Positions 54,800 through 64,000 of a stretch of 64,000 nt of DNA are shown piece by piece; the stretch's first letter is position 1, and each line of letters starts with the position of its first letter. The notes below the pieces were generated by a model. It saw only the letters and a program-made list of their open reading frames with translations, had not been told where the DNA came from and did no database searches. The DNA lies in NCBI GenBank assembly GCA_964057225.1, contig CAXKVF010000073.1, positions 1-64,000 on the forward strand, read 5' to 3'. A program made the translations under genes and the position numbers. The DNA comes from Auanema rhodensis. Taxonomy: Eukaryota; Nematoda; Chromadorea; Rhabditida; Rhabditidae.

Positions 54800-57600
54800 G
54801 AATCTAATTTTGAAAACCGCATCTCTTCATTTTTCACGTGAAGCGAGTTACATACCAAGTGCACATCACGTGTACATTTAATTAGCATAAATTAAAGTTC
54901 ACGTAAATTTCAAAGTCATGGTTACCATGCACCAATACCAATAAAAATTTGTTTTTAGACTAATATGGACATGGGGAATCTAATTTTGAAAACCGCATCT
55001 CTTTATCTTTCACGTGAAGCGAGTTACATACCAAGTGCACATCACGTGTACATTTAATTAGCATAAATTAAAGTTCACGTAAATTTCAAAGTCATGGTTA
55101 CCAAGAACCAATATCAATAAAAATTTGTTTTTAGAATAATATGGACATGGGGAATCTAATTTTGAAAACCGCATCTCTTTATCTTTCACGTGAAGCAAGT
55201 TCCATACCAAGTGCACATCACGTGTACATTTAATTAGCATAAATTAAAGTTCACGTAAATTTCAAAGTCATAGTTACCATGCACCAATATCAATAAAAAT
55301 TTGTTTTTAGACTAATATGGACATGGGGAATCTGATTTTGAAAACCGCATCTCTTTATCTTTTACGTGAAGCGAGTTACATACCAAGTGCACATCACGTG
55401 TACATTTAATTAGCATAAATTAAAGTTCACGTAAATTTCAAAGTCATGGTTACCATGAACCAATATCAATAAAAATTTGTTTTTAGACTAATATGGACAT
55501 GGGGAATCTAATTTTGAAAACCGCATCTCTTTATCTTTCACGTGAAGCGAGTTACATACCAAGTGCACATCACGTGTACATTTAATTAGCATAAATTAAA
55601 GTTCACGTAAATTTCAAAGTCATGGTTACCATGCACCAATATCAATAAAAATTTGTTTTTAGACTAATATGGACATGGGGAATCTAATTTTGAAAACCGC
55701 ATCTCTTTATCTTTCACGTGAAGCGAGTTACATACCAAGTGCACATCACGTGTACATTTAATTAGCATAAATTAAAGTTCACGTAAATTTCAAAGTCATG
55801 GTTACCATGAACCAATATCAATAAAAATTTGTTTTTAGACTAATATGGACATGGGGAATCTAATTTTGAAAACCGCATCTCTTTATCTTTCACGTGAAGC
55901 GAGTTACATACCAAGTGCACATCACGTGTACATTTAATTAGCATAAATTAAAGTTCACGTAAATTTCAAAGTCATGGTTACCATGCACCAATATCAATAA
56001 AAATTTGTTTTTAGACTAATATGGACATGGGGAATCTAATTTTGAAAACCGCATCTCTTCATCTTTCACGTGAAGCGAGTTACATACCAAGTGCACATCA
56101 CGTGTACATTTAATTAGCATAAATTAAAGTTCAAGTAAATTTCAAAGTCATGGTTACCATGCACCAATACCAATAAAAATTTGTTTTTAGACTAATATGG
56201 ACATGGGGAATCTAATTTTGAAAACCGCATCTCTTTATCTTTCACGTGAAGCGAGTTACATACCAAGTGCACATCACGTGTACATTTAATTAGCATAAAT
56301 TAAAGTTCACGTAAATTTCAAAGTCATGGTTACCAAGAACCAATATCAATAAAAATTTGTTTTTAGACTAATATGGACATGGGGAATCTAATTTTGAAAA
56401 CCGCATCTCTTTATCTTTCACGTGAAGCAAGTTCCATACCAAGTGCACATCACGTGTACATTTAATTAGCATAAATTAAAGTTCACGTAAATTTCAAAGT
56501 CATAGTTACCATGCACCAATATCAATAAAAATTTGTTTTTAGACTAATATGGACATGGGGAATCTAATTTTGAAAACCGCATCTCTTTATCTTTCACGTG
56601 AAGCGAGTTACATACCAAGTGCACATCACGTGTACATTTAATTAGCATAAATTAAAGTTCACGTAAATTTCAAAGTCATGGTTACCATGCACCAATATCA
56701 ATAAAAATTTGTTTTTAGCTTAATATGGACATGGGGAATCTAATTTTGAAAACCGCATCTCTTTATCTTTCACGTGAAGCGAGTTACATACCAAGTGCAC
56801 ATCACGTGTACATTTAATTAGCATAAATTAAAGTTCACGTAAATTTCAAAGTCATGGTTACCATGCACCAATATCAATAAAAATTTGTTTTTAGACTAGT
56901 ATGGACATGGGGAATCTAATTTTGAAAACCGCATCTCTTTATCTTTCACGTGAAGCAAGTTCCATACCAAGTGCACATCACGTGTACATTTAATTAGCAT
57001 AAATTAAAGTTCACGTAAATTTCAAAGTCATAGTTACCATGCACCAATATCAATAAAAATTTGTTTTTAGACTAATATGGACATGGGGAATCTAATTTTG
57101 AAAACCGCATCTCTTTATCTTTCACGTGAAGCGAGTTACATACCAAGTGCACATCACGTGTACATTTAATTAGCATAAATTAAAGTTCACGTAAATTTCA
57201 AAGTCATGGTTACCATGCACCAATATCAATAAAAATTTGTTTTTAGCTTAATATGGACATGGGGAATCTAATTTTGAAAACCGCATCTCTTTATCTTTCA
57301 CGTGAAGCGAGTTACATACCAAGTGCACATCACGTGTACATTTAATTAGCATAAATTAAAGTTCACGTAAATTTCAAAGTCATGGTTACCATGCACCAAT
57401 ATCAATAAAAATTTGTTTTTAGACTAGTATGGACATGGGGAATCTAATTTTGAAAACCGCATCTCTTTATCTTTCACGTGAAGCGAGTTACATACCAAGT
57501 GCACATCACGTGTACATTTAATTAGCATAAATTAAAGTTCACGTAAATTTCAAAGTCATGGTTACCATGAACCAATATCAATAAAAATTTGTTTTTAGAC
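54800..57600. repeat. 7-monomer (1232-bp) HOR
   Basis: ACCAATACCAATAAA occurs at about 54931 and 56163, 1232 bp (7 x 176) apart. ACCAAGAACC and GAAGCAAGTTCC follow in both copies. GAAGCAAGTTCC then recurs at about 56950, and TTTTTAGCTTAATATGG with CTAGTATGG marks a further three-monomer repeat at 56.7-57.4 kb. Confidence 0.78.
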
Positions 57601-59849
57601 TAATATGGACATGGGGAATCTAATTTTGAAAACCGCATCTCTTTATCTTTCACGTGAAGCAAGTTACATACCAAGTGCACATCACGTGTACATTTAATTA
57701 GCATAAATTAAAGTTCACGTAAATTTCAAAGTCATAGTTACCATGCACCAATATCAATAAAAATTTGTTTTTAGACTAATATGGACATGGGGAATCTAAT
57801 TTTGAAAACCGCATCTCTTTATCTTTCACGTGAAGCGAGTTACATACCAAGTGCACATCACGTGTACATTTAATTAGCATAAATTAAAGTTCACGTAAAT
57901 TTCAAAGTCATGGTTACCATGCACCAATATCAATAAAAATTTGTTTTTAGCTTAATATGGACATGGGGAATCTAATTTTGAAAACCGCATCTCTTTCTCT
58001 TTCACGTGAAGCGAGTTACATACCAAGTGCACATCACGTGTACATTTAATTAGCATAAATTAAAGTTCACGTAAATTTCAAAGTCATGGTTACCATGCAC
58101 CAATATCAATAAAAATTTGTTTTTAGACTAATATGGACATGGGGAATCTAATTTTGAAAACCGCATCTCTTTATCTTTCACGTGAAGCGAGTTACATACC
58201 AAGTGCACATCACGTGTACATTTAATTAGCATGAATTAAAGTTCACGTAAATTTCAAAGTCATGGTTACCATGAACCAATATCAATAAAAATTTGTTTTT
58301 AGACTAATATGGACATGGGGAATCTAATTTTGAAAACCGCATCTCTTTATCTTTCACGTGAAGCAAGTTACATACCAAGTGCACATCACGTGTACATTTA
58401 ATTAGCATAAATTAAAGTTCACGTAAATTTCAAAGTCATAGTTACCATGCACCAATATCAATAAAAATTTGTTTTTAGACTAATATGGACATGGGGAATC
58501 TAATTTTGAAAACCGCATCTCTTTCTCTTTCACGTGAAGCGAGTTACATACCAAGTGCACATCACGTGTACATTTAATTAGCATAAATTAAAGTTCACGT
58601 AAATTTCAAAGTCATGGTTACCATGCACCAATATCAATAAAAATTTGTTTTTAGACTAATATGGACATGGGGAATCTAATTTTGAAAACCGCATCTCTTT
58701 ATCTTTCACGTGAAGCGAGTTACATACCAAGTGCACATCACGTTGTACATTTAATTAGCATAAATTAAAGTTCACGTAAAATTCAAAGTCATGGTTACCA
58801 TGCACCAATATCAATAAAAATTTGTTTTTAGACTAATATGGACATGGGGAATCTAATTTTGAAAACCGCATCTCTTTATCTTTTACGTGAAGCGAGTTAC
58901 ATACCAAGTGCACATCACGTGTACATTTAATTAGCATAAATTAAAGTGCACGTAAATTTCAAAGTCATGGTTACCATGAACCAATATCAATAAAAATTTG
59001 TTTTTAGACTAATATGGACATGGGGAATCTAATTTTGAAAACCGCATCTCTTTATCTTTCACGTGAAGCGAGTTACATACCAAGTGCACATCACGTGTAC
59101 ATTTAATTAGCATAAATTAAAGTTCACGTAAATTTCAAAGTCATGGTTACCATGCACCAATATCAATAAAAATTTGTTTTTAGACTAATATGGACATGGG
59201 GAATCTAATTTTGAAAACCGCATCTCTTTATCTTTCACGTGAAGCGAGTTACATACCAAGTGCACATCACGTGTACATTTAATTAGCATAAATTAAAGTT
59301 CACGTAAATTTCAAAGTCATGGTTACCATGCACCAATATCAATAAAAATTTGTTTTTAGACTAATATGGACATGGGGAATCTAATTTTGAAAACCGCATC
59401 TCTTTATCTTTCACGTGAAGCGAGTTACATACCAAGTGCACATCACGTGTACATTTAATTAGCATAAATTAAAGTTCACGTAAATTTCAAAGTCATGGTT
59501 ACCATGCACCAATATCAATAAAAATTTGTTTTTAGACTAATATGGACATGGGGAATCTAATTTTGAAAACCGCATCTCTTTATCTTTCACGTGAAGCGAG
59601 TTACATACCAAGTGCACATCACGTGTACATTTAATTAGCATAAATTAAAGTTCACGTAAATTTCAAAGTCATGGTTACCATGAACCAATATCAATAAAAA
59701 TTTGTTTTTAGACTAATATGGACATGGGAAATCTAATTTTGAAAACCGCATCTCTTTATCTTTCACGTGAAGCGAGTTACATACCAAGTGCACATCACGT
59801 GTACATTTAATTAGCATAAATTAAAGTTCACGTAAATTTCAAAGTCATG

Positions 59850-62800
59850 GTTACCATGCACCAATATCAATAAAAATTTGTTTTTAGACTAATATGGACA
59901 TGGGGGATCTAATTTTGAAAACCGCATCTCTTTATCTTTCACGTGAAGCGAGTTACATACCAAGTGCACATCACGTGTACATTTAATTAGCATAAATTAA
60001 AGTTCACGTAAATTTCAAAGTCATGGTTACCATGAAGCAATATCAATAAAAATTTGTTTTCAGACTAATATGGACATGGGGAATCTAATTTTGAAAACCG
60101 CATCTCTTTATCTTTCACGTGAAGCGAGTTACATACCAAGTGCACATCACGTGTACATTTAATTAGCATAAATTAAAGTTCACGTAAATTTCAAAGTCAT
60201 GGTTACCATGCACCAATATCAATAAAAATTATAAATTAAAGTTCACGTAAATTTCAAAGTCATGGTTACCATGAACCAATATCAATAAAAATTTGTTTTT
60301 AGACTAATATGGACATGGGGAATCTAATTTTGAAAACCGCATTTCTTTATCTTTCATGTGAAGCGAGTTACATAACAAGTGCACATCACGTGTACATTTA
60401 ATTAGCATAAATTAAAGTTCACGTAAATTTCAAAGTCATGGTTACCATGAACCAATATCAATAAAAATTTGTTTTTAGACTAATATGGACATGGGGAATC
60501 TAATTTTGAAAACCGCATCTCTTTATCTTTCACGTGAAGCGAGTTACATACCAAGTGCACATCACGTGTACATTTAATTAGCATAAATTAAAGTTCACGT
60601 AAATTTCAAAGTCATGGTTACCATGCACCAATATCAATAAAAATTTGTTTTTAGACTAATATGGACATGGGGAATCTGATTTTGAAAACCGCATCTCTTC
60701 ATCTTTCACGTGAAGCGAGTTACATACCAAGTGCACATCAAGTGTACATTTAATTAGCATAAATTAAAGTTCACGTAAATTTCAAAGTCATGGTTACCAT
60801 GCACCAATATCAATAAAAATTTGTTTTTAGACTAATATGGACATGGGGAATCTAATTTTGAAAACCGCATCTCTTTATCTTTCACGTGAAGCGAGTTACA
60901 TACCAAGTGCACATCACGTGTACATTTAATTAGCATAAATTAAAGTTCACGTAAATTTCAAAGTCATGGTTACCATGCACCAATATCAATAAAAATTTGT
61001 TTTTAGACTAATATGGACATGGGGAATCTAATTTTGAAAACCGCATCTCTTTATCTTTCACGTGAAGCGAGTTACATACCAAGTGCACATCACGTGTACA
61101 TTTAATTAGCATAAATTAAAGTTCACGTAAATTTCAAAGTCATGTTTACCATGAAGCAATATCAATAAAAATTTGTTTTTAGACTAATATGGACATGGGG
61201 AATCTAATTTTGAAAACCGCATCTCTTTATCTTTCACGTGAAGCGAGTTACATACCAAGTGCACATCACGTGTACATTTAATTAGCATAAATTAAAGTTC
61301 ACGTAAATTTCAAAGTCATGGTTACCATGCACCAATATCAATAAAAATTTGTTTTTAGACTAATATGGACATGGGGAATCTAATTTTGAAAACCGCATCT
61401 CTTTATCTTTCACGTGAAGCGAGTTACATACCAAGTGCACATCACGTGTACATTTAATTAGCATAAATTAAAGTTCACGTAAATTTCAAAGTCATGGTTA
61501 CCATGAACCAATATCAATAAAAATTTGTTTTTAGACTAATATGGACATGGGGAATCTAATTTTGAAAACCGCATCTCTTTATCTTTCACGTGAAGCGAGT
61601 TACATACCAAGTGCACATCACGTGTACATTTAATTAGCATAAATTAAAGTTCACGTAAATTTCAAAGTCATGGTTACCATGCACCAATATCAATAAAAAT
61701 TTGTTTTTAGACTAATATGGACATGGGGAATCTAATTTTGAAAACCGCATCTCTTTATCTTTCACGTGAAGCGAGTTACATACCAAGTGCACATCACGTG
61801 TACATTTAATTAGCATAAATTAAAGTTCACGTAAATTTCAAAGTCATGGTTACCATGCACCAATATCAATAAAAATTTGTTTTTAGACTAATATGGACAT
61901 GGGGAATCTAATTTTGAAAACCGCATCTCTTTATCTTTCACGTGAAGCGAGTTACATACCAAGTGCACATCACGTGTACATTTAATTAGCATAAATTAAA
62001 GTTCACGTAAATTTCAAAGTCATGGTTACCATGAACCAATATCAATAAAAATTTGTTTTTAGACTAATATGGACATGGGGAATCTAATTTTGAAAACCGC
62101 ATCTCTTTATCTTTCACGTGAAGCGAGTTACATACCAAGTGCACATCACGTGTACATTTAATTAGCATAAATTAAAGTTCACGTAAATTTCAAAGTCATG
62201 GTTACCATGCACCAATATCAATAAAAATTTGTTTTTAGACTAATATGGACATGGGGAATCTAATTTTGAAAACCGCATCTCTTTATCTTTCACGTGAAGC
62301 GAGTTACATACCAAGTGCACATCACGTGTACATTTAATTAGCATAAATTAAAGTTCACGTAAATTTCAAAGTCATGGTTACCATGCACCAATATCAATAA
62401 AAATTTGTTTTTAGACTAATATGGACATGGGGAATCTAATTTTGAAAACCGCATCTCTTTATCTTTCACGTGAAGCGAGTTACATACCAAGTGCACATCA
62501 CGTGTACATTTAATTAGCATAAATTAAAGTTCACGTAAATTTCAAAGTCATGGTTACCATGAACCAATATCAATAAAAATTTGTTTTTAGACTAATATGG
62601 ACATGGGGAATCTAATTTTGAAAACCGCATCTCTTTATCTTTCACGTGAAGCGAGTTACATACCAAGTGCACATCACGTGTACATTTAATTAGCATAAAT
62701 TAAAGTTCACGTAAATTTCAAAGTCATGGTTACCATGCACCAATATCAATAAAAATTTGTTTTTAGACTAATATGGACATGGGGAATCTAATTTTGAAAA

Positions 62801-64000
62801 CCGCATCTCTTTATCTTTCACGTGAAGCGAGTTACATACCAAGTGCACATCACGTGTACATTTAATTAGCATAAATTAAAGTTCACGTAAATTTCAAAGT
62901 CATGGTTACCATGAACCAATATCAATAAAAATTTGTTTTTAGACTAATATGGACATGGGGAATCTAATTTTGAAAACCGCATCTCTTTATCTTTCACGTG
63001 AAGCGAGTTACATACCAAGTGCACATCACGTGTACATTTAATTAGCATAAATTAAAGTTCACGTAAATTTCAAAGTCATGGTTACCATGCACCAATATCA
63101 ATAAAAATTTGTTTTTAGACTAATATGGACATGGGGGATCTAATTTTGAAAACCGCATCTCTTTATCTTTCACGTGAAGCGAGTTACATACCAAGTGCAC
63201 ATCACGTGTACATTTAATTAGCATAAATTAAAGTTCACGTAAATTTCAAAGTCATGGTTACCATGAAGCAATATCAATAAAAATTTGTTTTCAGACTAAT
63301 ATGGACATGGGGAATCTAATTTTGAAAACCGCATCTCTTTATCTTTCACGTGAAGCGAGTTACATACCAAGTGCACATCACGTGTACATTTAATTAGCAT
63401 AAATTAAAGTTCACGTAAATTTCAAAGTCATGGTTACCATGCACCAATATCAATAAAAATTATAAATTAAAGTTCACGTAATTTTCAAAGTCATGGTTAC
63501 CATGAACCAATATCAATAAAAATTTGTTTTTAGACTAATATGGACATGGGGAATCTAATTTTGAAAACCGCATTTCTTTATCTTTCATGTGAAGCGAGTT
63601 ACATACCAAGTGCACATCACGTGTACATTTAATTAGCATAAATTAAAGTTCACGTAAATTTCAAAGTCATGGTTACCATGAACCAATATCAATAAAAATT
63701 TGTTTTTAGACTAATATGGACATGGGGAATCTAATTTTGAAAACCGCATCTCTTTATCTTTCACGTGAAGCGAGTTACATACCAAGTGCACATCACGTGT
63801 ACATTTAATTAGCATAAATTAAAGTTCACGTAAATTTCAAAGTCATGGTTACCATGCACCAATATCAATAAAAATTTGTTTTTAGACTAATATGGACATG
63901 GGGAATCTGATTTTGAAAACCGCATCTCTTCATCTTTCACGTGAAGCGAGTTACATACCAAGTGCACATCAAGTGTACATTTAATTAGCATAAATTAAAG
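59850..64000. repeat. 3231-bp HOR containing a truncated monomer
   Basis: The junction AATAAAAATT/ATAAATTAAAG occurs at 60231 and 63462, 3231 bp apart, which is 18 x 176 plus 63. Linked marks match in order: CATGGGGGATCT, GTTTTCAGACT, the junction, GCATTTCTTTATC with TTTCATGTG, and GAATCTGATT with CTCTTCATC and CATCAAGTG. The segment 59850-60770 thus corresponds to 63080-64000. Upstream of it the monomer order no longer agrees, and the second copy runs off the window. Confidence 0.85.
60168..60231. repeat. Truncated 63-bp monomer
   Basis: This monomer runs from its ATAAATTAAAG to AATAAAAATT and then jumps straight back to ATAAATTAAAG of the next copy, losing 113 bp that include both CACGTG boxes. 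A second copy ends at 63462. The sides share short A/T-rich sequence, consistent with unequal exchange or slippage at microhomology. Confidence 0.85.

Larger units (their letters stand above)
35515..64000. repeat. 176-bp tandem satellite array, right block (about 162 monomers)
   Basis: This is the same monomer, orientation and phase as the left block, resuming directly after the LINE; monomer starts at 35512 and 35688 are 176 bp apart. It runs off the right edge of the window. Variants private to this block include GAATCTGATTTT, GTAAAATTC, GTAAATATC, AAAAAGTTG (also seen just left of the LINE), TTTTACGTG (49.5-55.4 kb) and GAAGCAAGTTCC (55-57 kb). Structural oddities are a 1-bp deletion near 54777-54780, a 1-bp insertion near 58743, and two truncated monomers at 60231 and 63462. 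No gene is visible in this block. Confidence 0.98.

Noticed and set aside
50131-55240. Two 60-residue ORFs at 50131-50313 and 55058-55240 in satellite
   Set aside because: Each exists only because a point change (TTTTTAGAGTAAT or TTTTTAGAATAAT) removes a stop that other monomers have, so they are chance frames in one monomer.

Overview
This is a eukaryotic, almost certainly animal, window that is nearly all satellite DNA. Two blocks (1-30097 and 35515-64000) are head-to-tail copies of one AT-rich 176-bp monomer, about 333 copies in all. They are interrupted once, at 30098-35514, by a complete-looking non-LTR retrotransposon (LINE) on the minus strand. I see no host gene, tRNA, rRNA, telomere repeat or CRISPR array. 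The species cannot be fixed from the sequence. The LINE type (apurinic-like endonuclease plus reverse transcriptase, no RNase H, TAAA-repeat tail) fits the CR1/L2/Jockey-like group of animals, probably an invertebrate. A long homogeneous array like this is typical of centromeric, pericentromeric or other heterochromatin, but nothing here proves the location.

Satellite layout: monomers keep an exact 176-bp step over tens of kb and carry diagnostic single-base variants. The commonest is at the base just after a 13-bp dyad (CATGGT-T-ACCATG), where monomers read gaacc, gaagc or gcacc. Tracking these variants shows a mosaic of higher-order repeats (HORs): 4-, 6-, 13- and 16-monomer repeats at 3-21 kb; a 10-monomer repeat of 1749 bp at 25-28.5 kb; a 23/24-monomer repeat of 4048/4224 bp at 35.6-48.6 kb; 9-, 3- and 7-monomer repeats at 46-57 kb; and a 3231-bp repeat (18 monomers plus a 63-bp partial) at the right end. 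Each monomer has two CACGTG boxes 32 bp apart and one AATAAA on the plus strand.

LINE layout, read 5' to 3' on the minus strand: 39 tandem copies of an 18-bp unit (35514-34813), a short unique and pyrimidine-rich leader (34812-34515), ORF1 (359 aa: coiled coil, RNA-binding-like middle, basic tail), ORF2 (endonuclease and reverse transcriptase, all key motifs intact), a 3' UTR of about 0.5 kb and a (TAAA)n tail. A 19-23-bp target-site duplication of satellite sequence flanks it, and satellite phase is preserved exactly across the insertion. Both reading frames are open, so the insertion looks young. The ORF2 frame overlaps ORF1 in the +1 frame and has no in-frame ATG ahead of its catalytic domains, so its translation needs frameshifting, reinitiation or a non-AUG start.

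The observations most worth pursuing are the minisatellite 5' end of the LINE, the ATG-less ORF2, the paired E-box-like sites in each satellite monomer, and the layered HOR history.
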